Shown here: positions 8,633 to 18,365 of the stretch, in pieces
Position numbering within the stretch: the stretch's first letter is position 1
How the letters are laid out: each line of letters begins with the position of its first letter
Source: Lysobacter_K sp038248955
Lineage (GTDB): Bacteria > Pseudomonadota > Gammaproteobacteria > Xanthomonadales > Xanthomonadaceae
Assembly (NCBI GenBank): GCA_038248955.1
Contig: JBBRWW010000005.1
Coordinates: forward strand, 1 to 49,469
Length of the DNA stretch: 49,469 bases
Direction of reading: 5' to 3'
Notes under the pieces: model-generated
Seen by the model: the letters and a program-made list of their open reading frames with translations, nothing else
Databases searched by the model: none
What the model was told of the DNA's origin: nothing
Position numbers and translations under genes: made by a program

Positions 8633-9784
8633 ATGCAACTCGTCTTCTGGACCGCCATCGGGCTGCTGGCCTTTACGTACGTCGGCTACCCGGCGTTGAT
8701 GGCAGTGCGGGCGAGACGGCGCGTGCGATCCCCTGCGGTCGTCGAACGGACCCCATCCATCGATGTACTGCTGGTGGTGCACGACGCTGCCGACCAACTC
8801 GCGGCGAAGATCGCCAACCTCCTGGCACTGGATTACCCCGATGACCGCCTGCGCGTCACGATCGTCTGCGATGGCTGCACGGATGCGACCGAGTCTGTGG
8901 CACGCCTGCACGAATCCTCGCGCGTCCGCGTGCGCGCGTTCGCCGAGCGGCGCGGAAAATCGGCCTGCATCGGCCAGGTGCTGCCAATGCTCGCCGCCGA
9001 GATCGTACTGTTCACGGACGTGCGCCAATTGATCGATCCCGCCGCAGCGCGCGCGCTGGCCACTGCGCTCGCCGGGGCGGGGGTCGGTGCTGCCAGCGGC
9101 GAACTGGTGCTCGACCGGGGCACGGGATTCGGCGAGGGCATCGACGCTTACTGGCGATACGAAAAGATGATCCGGCGCTTTGAAAGCGCCAGTGGTTCAC
9201 TCGTCGGCGTCACTGGCGCGCTGTACGCGGCATGGCGCGATGCCCTCCCCGACGTTCCTGCCGGGCTGATCCTTGACGACATGTGGATTCCGCTCTCGAT
9301 CGCCGATGCCGGCTACCGCGTGGTGTTCGTGCCGCAGGCGATCGCCCATGACCGCGCCGCCACCGATCCGCGGAGCGAGGAAACCCGCAAGCGCCGCACC
9401 CTGACGGGCAACTACCAGCTTCTGCACCGCTGGCCTCGCCTCGCCATACCCGGCGGCCATCCCCTGGCGTGGCGGCTGTGGGGACACAAATGGTTGCGCC
9501 TGCTGGCGCCATGGCTGTTGATGCTGGCGCTCGCCAGCAACGTGGCACTGGCCATGGCGGGAAGCCGCTTCTACCTCGCGCTGCTATGCCTGCAACTCGG
9601 CGCCTATGCGCTGGCGGTGTCCGGCCGGCTGTCCCCGCGCATCGCAACCACGTGGCGCCCGGCCCGCCTGGCGGCGGCCTTCCTGAGCCTCAACATGAGC
9701 GCGTTCATGGCATTGAGTGACTACCTGCGCAACCCCAACGCCCACCTGTGGCCCACCACGCCGCGACGGAATTCGAGCCCATGA
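8633..9784 (+). CDS. Membrane-bound family-2 glycosyltransferase
   Basis: 383 residues. One N-terminal membrane helix (about 2-22) precedes a GT-A domain. The nucleotide-binding start is IDVLLVVHDAADQLAAKI, followed by IVCDGCTDAT, the metal-binding FTDVRQ (DxD-like), GVTGALYA and the acidic LDDMW with the downstream KRRTLTGNYQ segment (equivalent of QxxRW). Three helices follow near the C-terminus (about 295-360). These are the features of processive or membrane-anchored GT2 enzymes that add sugars to undecaprenyl-linked acceptors on the cytoplasmic face. ATG 8633 is preceded by AGGGAG at 9 nt. Its stop overlaps the next start (ATGA), so the two are translationally coupled. Sugar specificity cannot be read from sequence. 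Confidence 0.88.
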   Translation: MQLVFWTAIGLLAFTYVGYPALMAVRARRRVRSPAVVERTPSIDVLLVVHDAADQLAAKIANLLALDYPDDRLRVTIVCDGCTDATESVARLHESSRVRVRAFAERRGKSACIGQVLPMLAAEIVLFTDVRQLIDPAAARALATALAGAGVGAASGELVLDRGTGFGEGIDAYWRYEKMIRRFESASGSLVGVTGALYAAWRDALPDVPAGLILDDMWIPLSIADAGYRVVFVPQAIAHDRAATDPRSEETRKRRTLTGNYQLLHRWPRLAIPGGHPLAWRLWGHKWLRLLAPWLLMLALASNVALAMAGSRFYLALLCLQLGAYALAVSGRLSPRIATTWRPARLAAAFLSLNMSAFMALSDYLRNPNAHLWPTTPRRNSSP

Positions 9785-11013
9785 GCCAGCCGGCCGACCT
9801 CAAGCGGATCGTCTACGTGGTGTCGCTGTTCCCGAGCCTGTCGGAGACCTTCATCGTCCGCGAGATCAACGCGCTGATCGAACGCGGCGTGGACGTGCGC
9901 ATCATTTCGTTGAAGAAGCCGTCCCGCGAACTGCTGCAGACCGATTCGGCGGCGCTGCTCGGCCGTGTCCGCCATCCGCTGGCGTTCGCGGCAGGGCTGC
10001 GCGAAGCCTGGCAGGCCGTCCGGGGCAACCCGCGCGCGGTGGTTCGCGCAACCCTGCTCATCCTGGCCGACAGCTGGCGCCGTCCCGACGTCGCCATCAA
10101 GTCGCTCGCCACGCTGTTCCGCGCACTGCAGCAGGTGCCGTGGCTGGAGGACTTCGACCCCCAGCTAATCCATGCGCACTGGGCCACCTACCCCTCCACC
10201 GCCGCGTGGGCGCTGGGCTGCGTGCTGGGGCGACCGTTCAGCTTCACCTGTCATGCGCATGACATCTTCATCGAGAACCAGCTGCTCGCGCGCAAGATCC
10301 GCGAGTCGGCACTGGCGGTCACCATCTCCCGCCACAACGTGGCTTGGCTGTGCAGCCACGCCACCCCGATGGCGGAGCACAAACTCAAGGTCATCCATTG
10401 CGGCGTCGACATGGATCACGCGCCGTGGCACGCGCTCCATCGCGATAAACGGATGATGCTGGCGGTGGGACGGCTGGACCCGGTCAAGGGCTTCGAAACA
10501 CTCATCGACGCAGTCGCGCTGCTGCAGGAGCGCGGCATCGACCTGGAATGCCGGCTCGTGGGCTCCGGCCCGCTGGATCCGCAACTGCGCCGCCGCGCGA
10601 TCGCGCGCGGGGTCGCCTCGCGGATCGAATTCGCCGGCGCGCAAACCCAGGAGCGGATACGCAACTGGATGAGTACCGCGACCTTGTTCGCCCTGCCCTC
10701 GCAGGTCGCCGCCGACGGCAATCGCGACGGCATCCCGGTGGCGCTGATGGAAGCCATGGCCAGCGGCTGCCCCGTCGTGAGCACGCGCGTGTCAGGCATC
10801 CCGGAACTGATCCAGGACGACGAGGACGGGGTTCTGGTCGAACAACGTGACCCGGGCGCGCTGGCCGACGCCATCGAACGATTGCTCGAAAGCAGCGAGT
10901 TGCGCCAGCGTCTTGCCACCCGGGCGCGACTGCGCATCGAAAACGAATTCGACGCCCGCAAGGAGGCAGGCCGCCTGCACGCCTTGATGACGGAGGCCGT
11001 CGATGTCGCCTAG
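9781..11013 (+). CDS. Family-4 glycosyltransferase (colanic-acid type)
   Basis: 410 residues. The N-terminal Rossmann domain contains VVSLFPSLSETFIVREINAL, typical of WcaL/exosortase-locus GT4 enzymes. The middle has HAHWATYPSTAAW and FSFTCHAHDIF, and the C-terminal domain has VGRLDPVKGFETLI and the donor-binding E-x7-E region (PVALMEAMASGCPVVSTRVSGIPELI). It transfers a sugar from a nucleotide donor with retention, in the cytoplasm. The start overlaps the previous stop (ATGA), and its own 3' end overlaps the next gene by 11 bp. It is one of three consecutive GT4 genes, suggesting a repeat unit of at least four sugars after the priming sugar (inference). Confidence 0.9.
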   Translation: MSQPADLKRIVYVVSLFPSLSETFIVREINALIERGVDVRIISLKKPSRELLQTDSAALLGRVRHPLAFAAGLREAWQAVRGNPRAVVRATLLILADSWRRPDVAIKSLATLFRALQQVPWLEDFDPQLIHAHWATYPSTAAWALGCVLGRPFSFTCHAHDIFIENQLLARKIRESALAVTISRHNVAWLCSHATPMAEHKLKVIHCGVDMDHAPWHALHRDKRMMLAVGRLDPVKGFETLIDAVALLQERGIDLECRLVGSGPLDPQLRRRAIARGVASRIEFAGAQTQERIRNWMSTATLFALPSQVAADGNRDGIPVALMEAMASGCPVVSTRVSGIPELIQDDEDGVLVEQRDPGALADAIERLLESSELRQRLATRARLRIENEFDARKEAGRLHALMTEAVDVA

Positions 11014-12181
11014 GCGCCTGTTGCTGGTCATCGATGAGATGGAGGTTGGCGGCAGCCAGCGCCAGATCACCGCGCTGCTGCGCGGCCTGGACCGCTCGCG
11101 CTGGGTGCCGGAGCTGCTGTTCTTCCGCAACCCCTCGTTCCTGGTCGGCGACATCCAGCGGTTGGGCGTCACCGTGCACCACCTTCCGAAGCGCGGACGC
11201 ATCGATGCGCGCTTCGTGCTGCGCTACGCCCGGTTGCTGGGACAGGGTCGATACGACGTGGTGCACGCGTTCTCGTTGACCGCGGAGTTGTGGACCGCGG
11301 TGACGTGCATGCTGGTGCGGCGCGCGCCCAAGCTGGTGTCATCCGTGCGCGGGCTTTACCTGACGGAGCCACCGATGTTCTGGCGACTCAAACGATTCAT
11401 CGCCAGCCGCAGCACGGCAATGATCGCCAACGCGCACGCCTGCGCAGAGGCGACCGCCAAACACGCGGGGGTCGCCGTGGAGTGTTTCGACGTGGTGGCC
11501 AACGGCGTGACGATCCCGGCGCCGTTGCCAGCCAGCCATCGAGCCGCATTGCGGCACGGCGTCGGCTGTCCGCGGGGCAGGACGCTGGGAGTGTTCGTCG
11601 GCCGACTGGTCCCGGTGAAAAACCCCGCCTGTCTGGTCCGCGCCATGGGCCGGCTACCGCGCCACCAGCGGCCGTGGCTGGCGATCGCCGGTGACGGGCC
11701 GCTTCGTGGCGAGTTGGCGGCGATGGTCTCGGCCGCAGGTCTCGAGGCCGACATCCAGTTCCTGGGCGAGCGCCGCGACGCCCGGTTGCTCATGCAGGCC
11801 GCCGACTTCCTCGTGCTGCCTTCCGTCCAGGAAGGCATGTCGAACGCGGCACTGGAGGCGATGGCGGCAGGATGCGCGGTGATCGCATCGGCCGTGGGGG
11901 GAAACCGCGAACTGATCGATGACGGCATCAACGGCCTGCTGTTCCCCAGTGACGATGACCTGGCCCTCGCCGATTGCCTTCAGCGCCTGGGCGATGATGC
12001 CCACTTGGGCACGCGACTCGCCGCGGCGGCACTGCATCGCGTGCGATCCGAACACACGATCGAGCGCATGACCGCAGCCACGGCGGCCGTCTACGATCGG
12101 AGCCTGCTGTCGATGGCGTCACCCGTTGCCCACCGGGTATTGCATCGGCGCGGCCATTCCGATGCGCGTGGTGAGATGTGA
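11003..12181 (+). CDS. Family-4 glycosyltransferase
   Basis: 392 residues. It begins RLLLVIDEMEVGGSQRQI, the acceptor-side glycine motif (GGxxR/Q) of GT4 enzymes. The C-terminal domain has FVGRLVPVKNPACLV, IAGDGPLRGEL and the E-x7-E donor region (EGMSNAALEAMAAGCAVIASAVGG). A GGAGG site lies upstream within the end of the previous gene. It overlaps the preceding gene by 11 bp and its stop overlaps the GTG of the next gene. The roughly 25 C-terminal residues are basic and not part of the fold. It is a cytoplasmic sugar transferase of the EPS repeat-unit pathway; donor and linkage are unknown. Confidence 0.9.
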   Translation: MSPRRLLLVIDEMEVGGSQRQITALLRGLDRSRWVPELLFFRNPSFLVGDIQRLGVTVHHLPKRGRIDARFVLRYARLLGQGRYDVVHAFSLTAELWTAVTCMLVRRAPKLVSSVRGLYLTEPPMFWRLKRFIASRSTAMIANAHACAEATAKHAGVAVECFDVVANGVTIPAPLPASHRAALRHGVGCPRGRTLGVFVGRLVPVKNPACLVRAMGRLPRHQRPWLAIAGDGPLRGELAAMVSAAGLEADIQFLGERRDARLLMQAADFLVLPSVQEGMSNAALEAMAAGCAVIASAVGGNRELIDDGINGLLFPSDDDLALADCLQRLGDDAHLGTRLAAAALHRVRSEHTIERMTAATAAVYDRSLLSMASPVAHRVLHRRGHSDARGEM

Positions 12182-13428
12182 TCGGGCGCGCATCCTTGAT
12201 GCCGGCCGCGGCCTGTGCCGCCGACGAGGTGGCGCCGGTAACGCGAGCGCGGCTGCAATCGCGCACGGCCCGGGCCCCGCGCGTCCTGATGGTGCTCGAG
12301 GGTCCCTACCCGACCGCGCGGGGCGGGGGCGCGGAAGCACAGGTGCGGACGCTGACCGCGGCGATGCGATCGCGCGGGCAACGCGTCACCGTCGTAGTGC
12401 CGTTGACGGTCGACGGCCCGCAGGCCGGCGTGTCGCGTGTCGACGGCGTTCCGGTTTGCCGACTGCGCTATCCCCGAATCCGCTACCTGGGTGGCCCGGC
12501 CCTTTGGCTGGTACTGGCCGGCTTCCTGTATCGGCGGCGCCGCCACTACGGGGTGTGGCATGTCCACGTCGCGCGCAGCTGGGCAGTCGTGTGTTCGATG
12601 CTTGCCCATCGACTCGGCAAGCACATGCTGGTCAAGGTGTCGGGCTCCTGGGATCTCGAACACGGCCCCCTTGCGACACATGCCGGCCGCTGGCACCGCC
12701 TTGCCTACCGCAGCTTGGCGAACGTGGACACGTGGCAGGCGATCAGCCAGCGCATTGCCGCGACCCTGGTGGCGCTCGGCATACCCGCGGCGCGCATCGC
12801 CGTCATTCCCAATGCCGTCGATGCAGCCCGGTTCGCACACATCGCGCCTCGATACGGAGATAACGCGCGGTTCCTCTTCATCGGCCGACTGGTCGAGGAA
12901 AAGGGTCTCGCGACCCTGCTCGAAGCATTCGCCGACGTGTCCGCACGCCACCACGATGCACGGCTGACCATCGTCGGAACCGGCCCGTTGCAGGAAGAGC
13001 TGGTCGCGATGGCGGCGGCGCTGGGGCTTGCCGGCACGGTGGTCTTCGCGGGGCACCGCGACGACATCGAAACGGCCATGGCCGCCGCCAACATGGGCGT
13101 GCTGCCATCGCGTGTCGAGGGCCTCTCCAATGCCCTGCTCGAATGCATGGCGTCCGGCTTGCCGATGGTCGCCAGCCGGATCAGCGGCAACGAAGACTTC
13201 GTGCGCGATGGCGAGAACGGTTGGCTGTTCGAGCCCGGCGACCGCACCGGGCTGGCCAACCGCCTGTCCGCCGCCGCGACCATCGCGCCGCAACGTCGCC
13301 GCGCCATGGGCGACTGCGCGCGCGCCACGGCCAGGCAACTGGCCGGGCTGGAAACCATTCTCGATCGACTTGCCGCCGCCTACGCCGGTGCCGAGCCAGC
13401 GACCGAATCCGCGCGGCGGAGGACCTGA
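12178..13428 (+). CDS. Family-4 glycosyltransferase
   Basis: 416 residues. Domain start RVLMVLEGPYPTARGGGAEAQV (glycine-rich acceptor loop), then VKVSGSWDLEH in the N-domain. The C-terminal part has FIGRLVEEKGLATLLEAF, IVGTGPLQEEL and the donor motif EGLSNALLECMASGLPMVASRISGNED. It is a retaining cytoplasmic transferase. The GTG at 12178 overlaps the previous stop (GTGA), which supports coupling, but its ribosome site is weak. The first 35 residues precede the fold, so a later start such as ATG 12199 is possible. The next gene follows after 3 nt. Confidence 0.88.
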   Translation: MIGRASLMPAAACAADEVAPVTRARLQSRTARAPRVLMVLEGPYPTARGGGAEAQVRTLTAAMRSRGQRVTVVVPLTVDGPQAGVSRVDGVPVCRLRYPRIRYLGGPALWLVLAGFLYRRRRHYGVWHVHVARSWAVVCSMLAHRLGKHMLVKVSGSWDLEHGPLATHAGRWHRLAYRSLANVDTWQAISQRIAATLVALGIPAARIAVIPNAVDAARFAHIAPRYGDNARFLFIGRLVEEKGLATLLEAFADVSARHHDARLTIVGTGPLQEELVAMAAALGLAGTVVFAGHRDDIETAMAAANMGVLPSRVEGLSNALLECMASGLPMVASRISGNEDFVRDGENGWLFEPGDRTGLANRLSAAATIAPQRRRAMGDCARATARQLAGLETILDRLAAAYAGAEPATESARRRT

Positions 13429-13431
13429 GCC

Positions 13432-15327
13432 ATGTGCGGCATAGCCGGTGTGGTCGTCGCCCCGGGACAGCCGGCGCCCCTCCCGGAACTGGGACGGCGG
13501 ATGACCCGCGCGATCGTTCACCGTGGCCCCGATGACGAGGGCCTGCACAGCGACGAGCGCGCCGTGCTCGGCATGCGCCGCCTGTCGATCGTTGACGTCG
13601 CCGGTGGACACCAGCCGGCGTACGCGGTCGAGGGCCAGGTCTGCGTCGTGTTCAATGGCGAGATCTACAACTTTCGCGAACTGCGCCGCGAACTGGAAAA
13701 GGACGGCGACAGCTTCCGCACCCATGGCGAGGCCGAGGTGATCCTGCACGCCTACCTGCGCCACGGCGTCGGCGCGATCCAACGTTTCGACGGCATGTTC
13801 GCGATCGCGATCTGGGACCGGCGCAGCAACGAACTGCTGCTCGCGCGCGACCGCTTCGGCGAAAAGCCGCTGTACTACGCCCGTGACGGACGCCGGCTGC
13901 TGTTCGGCTCGGAACTCAAGTCGTTGCTGCAGTCGGCCGACTGTCCGCGCGAGGTCGACGCCGAGGCACTGCGCGCCTATCTCGCGTTTGGCTACGTGCC
14001 CGCGCCGCTGAGCATATTCAGCGGTGTCGCCAAGCTGCCGCCCGGGCACTGGCTGCGCTACCGGGACGGCCGCGTGCAGGTGCAGCGTTACTGGCGTCCC
14101 AGCCTTGCCGAGACGAGCACGCTCAGCCAGCCAGAGGCCGAGGAGCGGCTGGCGGAACTGCTGGATCGCGCGGTGTCCAGCCGGCTGGTGTCCGACGTTC
14201 CGTTCGGCGCGTTCCTGAGCGGCGGGCTGGATTCGAGCACCGTGGTCGCACTGATGGCGCGCCGCATGTCGCAGCCGGTCAAGACCTTCAGCATCGGCTT
14301 CAAGGAGTCGGAATTCAGCGAACTCGACGACGCCCGCCTGGTGGCCCGGCACCTGGGCACCGAGCACCACGAACTGGTGGTCGAACCCGACGCGGTGGCG
14401 CTGCTGAGGCAACTGGTGTGGCACTTCGACGAGCCGTTCGCCGATTCGTCGGCGGTGCCGACCTTCCTCGTATCGCAACTCGCCCGCGAGCACGTCAAGA
14501 TGGTGCTGACAGGCGATGGCGGAGACGAACTTTTTGGCGGTTACGACCGCTACCTGCGGCTGTTGTCGATCGAGCGGCTGGGTGCCCTCAAACACCCCGC
14601 CGCGGCAGTGCTGCGCGCCGCGGGCAGCGCGCTGCCGCAGCCGATCGGCGGCCGCCTGCAGCGCATCGGCGAACGCCTGCGCCTGCCCTTTGATCAGCGC
14701 TACCTGAGCGGCGTGGCGATGATGCGCCCGGATACCGCGCGCGCCCTCAATGCGTCGGCGGGCGGCCACCACCACTATCACCTGCCGGCGTTGGACGCTG
14801 CCGGCTCCGACCTCGGCGCGGGGGCGTCGCCGCTGGATCGCGCCGTGGCCATCGACCTCCAGAGTTACCTGCCCGACGACATCCTGGTGAAGCTCGATCG
14901 CATGGCCATGGCCAACTCGCTGGAAGGACGCGCGCCCTTCCTGCACCCGGAACTGGCGAGCTTCGCGCTCAGCCTGCCCGTCTCCATGCGGGTGCGTGGC
15001 CAAAGCGGCAAGGTCCTGCTGCGCCAGGTCGCGGCCAAGTGGCTGCCGCCGCGGGCCATCACCAAGCCCAAGCAGGGTTTCGCAATCCCGCTGACGGCGT
15101 GGTTCCGCGGCCCGCTGCGGGAGCTTGCGACCGACACGTTCGCGAGCCGCGCCTTCCGCGAGCGGGGCCTGTGCGAGGCACCAGCCGCGAACATCCTGCT
15201 CGCCGAACACCTGCGCGGCGACGTCGACCACCGCGAGGCGCTTTGGCAGGTGATCTGCCTCGAATTGTGGGCACAACGCTTCCTCGATACCTCGCACCGG
15301 GAGGACCAGCCGTGCTGCTTCGCCTGA
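13432..15327 (+). CDS. Asparagine-synthase-like amidotransferase (exosortase-A locus type)
   Basis: 631 residues with GGAGG 8 nt upstream. The N-terminal glutaminase domain starts MCGIAGV with the nucleophile Cys2 and continues with HRGPDDEG, NGEIYNF and the RDRFGEKPLYY motif. The C-terminal synthase domain has the ATP pyrophosphatase P-loop SGGLDSSTV, then TGDGGDELFGGYDRY and KPKQGFAIPL. It uses glutamine and ATP to amidate a carboxylate. In EPS and O-antigen loci such enzymes (WbpS-like) can convert uronic acids to uronamides, and this one is of the kind seen at exosortase-A loci. The uronic-acid-forming dehydrogenase at 696 makes a HexNAcA amide a plausible product (inference). It overlaps the next gene by 16 bp. 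Confidence 0.9.
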   Translation: MCGIAGVVVAPGQPAPLPELGRRMTRAIVHRGPDDEGLHSDERAVLGMRRLSIVDVAGGHQPAYAVEGQVCVVFNGEIYNFRELRRELEKDGDSFRTHGEAEVILHAYLRHGVGAIQRFDGMFAIAIWDRRSNELLLARDRFGEKPLYYARDGRRLLFGSELKSLLQSADCPREVDAEALRAYLAFGYVPAPLSIFSGVAKLPPGHWLRYRDGRVQVQRYWRPSLAETSTLSQPEAEERLAELLDRAVSSRLVSDVPFGAFLSGGLDSSTVVALMARRMSQPVKTFSIGFKESEFSELDDARLVARHLGTEHHELVVEPDAVALLRQLVWHFDEPFADSSAVPTFLVSQLAREHVKMVLTGDGGDELFGGYDRYLRLLSIERLGALKHPAAAVLRAAGSALPQPIGGRLQRIGERLRLPFDQRYLSGVAMMRPDTARALNASAGGHHHYHLPALDAAGSDLGAGASPLDRAVAIDLQSYLPDDILVKLDRMAMANSLEGRAPFLHPELASFALSLPVSMRVRGQSGKVLLRQVAAKWLPPRAITKPKQGFAIPLTAWFRGPLRELATDTFASRAFRERGLCEAPAANILLAEHLRGDVDHREALWQVICLELWAQRFLDTSHREDQPCCFA

Positions 15328-16643
15328 TACTCGCCCTGACCATCGTGCTGATCCCGAACCTGCTGTATTTTTCACCTACAGCCGGCATCCCGGGCCTCAA
15401 TCCCGCCAACCTGCTGCTGATCGTGCTCGTGGTGGCACTGGTGTTTTCGCGCGCGAGCGGCCCGCCCGCGGCAATCGGGGTGCTGACGCCGCCGTTGCTG
15501 TTGTGGTTCATCACCCTGGCCATCGCGTTCGGCGTGGCAAGGGCGACGATGCCCACCGACCTGATGGGCGATGTCGTCCATCTCAAGAACATCGTCTTCT
15601 ATCCCTTGCTTTACTTCGTCTTCCGGCGTTGCCGACAGGACCTGAACGGTACCCGCCAACTGATCTACCTGACGATGGCCGTTGCGGTTGCCGCCGGCAT
15701 CGACGCGGCGATCGATGGACTGTCGTTCGACATCGGCACCTACAGCGATGCGCAACGCACGGCCGGCCCGTTTGGCGAGAAGAATGCGTCCAACCGCGCT
15801 GGGGTCTTCTATGCGATGTTCCTGCCGCTGCTGTTCGCGACGGCGATTTTCCTGCGCGGCCACGCCTGGTGGCGCCTGGCCGCCATCGCCGGTTGCGGGA
15901 TCCTCGCCTTCGCGATCATGGTGACGTTTTCCCGCCAGGCCTATCTGATTGCCCTGGTGGGCATCGCGCTGGTCCTGATGCGCCGCCATGTCGTGCTGGC
16001 CGTGTTGATCGCGATCCTGGCGATTCCCGCCGCCGCGCTGTTGCCCGAGGCGGTGGTCCACCGCGTGACCGCGACAGAGCAGTACGATCGCGTCGGCGGC
16101 GCGCGCCTGGACGAAAGCACCGAGAGCCGTTTCCACATCTGGGCCGGCGCCTGGAAGATGTGGAAGGACCATCCCGCCGGCGTCGGGCTCAACCGGTTTC
16201 CCGATTACATCGGCGACTATTCCGAGGAAGCCACCCGCGACGCGCACAACATCTATGTGCTGATGCTGGCCGAATGCGGCCCGCTGGGCGTGCTCGCCGT
16301 GCTGTGGATCCTGTGGCGGTCGCTGAGGCTGGCGCTGGCCCTGCGGTGGTCGGGCGGCGATTCGGACCCGGAAGCCCGGGCCCTGGGCATCGGGTTCACC
16401 GTGTCGATCCTGGCGATGGCGCTCGGCAACGTCTACGGCTCGCCGCTGCTCGATGGCCTGGTGATGGGCAATTTCTGGGTCCTGTGCGGATTGCTGGAGC
16501 ACTACGCATTGCTCAAGCGCCATGGCCTGGCCGCCGTGCTGGCGCCCTCGGTGCGCGAGCCCCACCCTGCCTCGCGGATCGGCAAGCGCTTCCCGCTGGT
16601 GGCGCGCGTGTTTCCCGGACGGAACCCGTCGGGTTCCGGATGA
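15312..16643 (+). CDS. O-antigen ligase / Wzy-like polysaccharide polymerase
   Basis: 443 residues, mostly hydrophobic, with about ten membrane segments. It carries the Wzy_C family periplasmic-loop signature: STESRFHIWAGAWKMWKDHP followed by GVGLNRFPDYI and ATRDAHNIYVLMLAECGPLGV, including the conserved Arg and His. With a flippase and chain-length determinant in the same locus, it is most likely the EPS polymerase, though the same family includes O-antigen ligases. GTG 15312 is preceded by GGGAGG with a 7-nt gap. The start lies inside the end of the amidotransferase gene and the stop overlaps the next ATG (ATGA), so it is translationally coupled on both sides. Confidence 0.88.
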   Translation: MLLRLILALTIVLIPNLLYFSPTAGIPGLNPANLLLIVLVVALVFSRASGPPAAIGVLTPPLLLWFITLAIAFGVARATMPTDLMGDVVHLKNIVFYPLLYFVFRRCRQDLNGTRQLIYLTMAVAVAAGIDAAIDGLSFDIGTYSDAQRTAGPFGEKNASNRAGVFYAMFLPLLFATAIFLRGHAWWRLAAIAGCGILAFAIMVTFSRQAYLIALVGIALVLMRRHVVLAVLIAILAIPAAALLPEAVVHRVTATEQYDRVGGARLDESTESRFHIWAGAWKMWKDHPAGVGLNRFPDYIGDYSEEATRDAHNIYVLMLAECGPLGVLAVLWILWRSLRLALALRWSGGDSDPEARALGIGFTVSILAMALGNVYGSPLLDGLVMGNFWVLCGLLEHYALLKRHGLAAVLAPSVREPHPASRIGKRFPLVARVFPGRNPSGSG

Positions 16644-18313
16644 TCATGGCCACGCGATTCGCCGCCACTTCGCTGATGCTGTCGTTGCTGGCCTGCTCGG
16701 CGATCGAATCCACCCCGGCCGAGGCAACGACCTACTACGTGCGCCCCGATGGCGGCACCGCGCAGCAGTGTGACGGCACCTCGGACGCTCCATTGCCCGG
16801 CAGCGGCAACTCCCGCGTGGAACGCTGCGCCTGGAAGCATCCCTTCATCGCGCTGCCCCCCATGCAGCCGCCACGCATCGCCGGTGGCGACACGCTGCTT
16901 ATTGCCCGGGGCAGCTATGCGATCGGCATCGGCGCGCCTGACAGCGATGCCTGCACGCCACAGGACGCCCCTGCCTGCATCATGCCGACCATCCCCGGCG
17001 GCCCCTCTGCGGAACGGCCCACCCGCATACTCGGCGAGGGCCACGATGCGGGATGTCCGCGCCCCCCGGAACTGTGGGCCAACGGCGGCGCACGCAGCAT
17101 TCTCAGCCTGCACGACAGCGCCAACGTCGAGATCGCCTGCCTCGAGTTGACCGACCACAGTCCCTGCATCAAGAGCCACAACCACGCCGGCAAGGCCCGC
17201 GGCGAAACCTCGCGATGCAAGAGCAATCCGCCTTTCGGGTCCTGGGGGGAAAACGGCATCGTCGCCAGCGACGCCGGCAACATCGTCCTGCGGCAGATCA
17301 ACATCCATGGGCTGGCGGCCAATGGCGTCAACGCCGGGCGCTTGCGGGACTGGACCATCGACCGCGTCATCCTGCGGGCCAATGGCTGGGCCGGGTGGGA
17401 CGGCAACGTCAGCCCGGGCCGACCCGAAGGGTCGGGAAATCATGGCCGCATGACGTTCCGCGGCGGCGAAATCGCCTGGAACGGCTGTGGTGAGCGTTAC
17501 CCGGGAACCGAGGTGTTCGGGTGCTGGGCGCAACAGCAAGGCGGCTATGGCGATGGACTTGGCACCGCGAAGAGCGGCGGGGAATGGCTGTTCGAGGACA
17601 TGCACATCGACCACAACACGTCCGACGGCCTCGACCTGCTGTACATGGACGGCACTGGCCACGTGACCCTTCGTCGGTTGCGGGCCGAAGGCAATGCCGG
17701 CAACCAGGTCAAGACCGCGGGCCCGACGTTGATCGAAAATTCCGTCCTGCTGGGCAACTGCGCGTTCTTCGCCACGTTTCCCACCTCCAACCTGACTGAT
17801 GACGACCACTGCCGCGCGATGGGCAACACCTTGTCGGTGAGCCACGTGGGCGACGACGTGGTCACCATTCGCAACAACACCCTTACAGGCCAAGGCGATT
17901 GCCTGCTCATCACTGTCGGCGGCCAGCGCGGCGCGCGCACGCTGGTGCAGGACAACGCCTTCATTGGCGACAATCGATGGCGGGCGCGATTGTTGGGAAG
18001 CGGCCGTACCTGCGGCCACTACGCCGTCGACGGCGACGCGGCAGTGGTGTTCGAGAACAATCTGTTCTGGCAGGTCAAGAACGACCAGTGTCCCGACGGC
18101 AGCATCTGCGGGGCCGATCCGAGGCTAACGTTGCCGGTGTACGGGCACTACGACCCCACGCCGGCTGCCGGCAGTGCCCTGATCGACAACGGCGTGGCGC
18201 TACCGGGCCTGGACGATGACTACTTCCACAAGCCGCGCCCGAGCGGATTACGCCCGGATATCGGCGCGGTCGAAGTGCAGGCGGACAACGGCGCCAGCCC
18301 GACTCGGCCTTGA
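16640..18313 (+). CDS. Secreted right-handed beta-helix protein (paralogue A)
   Basis: 557 residues. The N-terminus has a signal sequence with SLLACS, which could be a lipobox, or alternatively type I cleavage near AEA-TTYYV. The mature part starts TTYYVRPDGG and is rich in Asn/Gly rungs typical of a parallel beta-helix. Segments such as NGWAGWDGNV, GEIAWNGCG, GGYGDGLG and HNTSDGLDLLYMDG recur nearly unchanged in the protein at 21393, so the two are paralogues. Cysteines are frequent, suggesting disulfides outside the cytoplasm. Beta-helix proteins near EPS operons are often lyases, epimerases or hydrolases of the polymer, but I cannot identify an active site here. It is coupled to the polymerase gene (ATGA) and ends without a PEP-CTERM tail. 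Confidence 0.82.
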   Translation: MIMATRFAATSLMLSLLACSAIESTPAEATTYYVRPDGGTAQQCDGTSDAPLPGSGNSRVERCAWKHPFIALPPMQPPRIAGGDTLLIARGSYAIGIGAPDSDACTPQDAPACIMPTIPGGPSAERPTRILGEGHDAGCPRPPELWANGGARSILSLHDSANVEIACLELTDHSPCIKSHNHAGKARGETSRCKSNPPFGSWGENGIVASDAGNIVLRQINIHGLAANGVNAGRLRDWTIDRVILRANGWAGWDGNVSPGRPEGSGNHGRMTFRGGEIAWNGCGERYPGTEVFGCWAQQQGGYGDGLGTAKSGGEWLFEDMHIDHNTSDGLDLLYMDGTGHVTLRRLRAEGNAGNQVKTAGPTLIENSVLLGNCAFFATFPTSNLTDDDHCRAMGNTLSVSHVGDDVVTIRNNTLTGQGDCLLITVGGQRGARTLVQDNAFIGDNRWRARLLGSGRTCGHYAVDGDAAVVFENNLFWQVKNDQCPDGSICGADPRLTLPVYGHYDPTPAAGSALIDNGVALPGLDDDYFHKPRPSGLRPDIGAVEVQADNGASPTRP

Positions 18314-18365
18314 GTGGATGGTCGCGCTGGCCACATCGCCGCGTATTCACCGGCATGAGGTCTGT

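Noticed and set aside
12091..15375. 1094-codon open frame on the minus strand
   Set aside because: It lies antisense to well-supported GT4 and amidotransferase genes, is Arg/Gln/His-rich with no domain pattern, and is explained by high GC codon bias.
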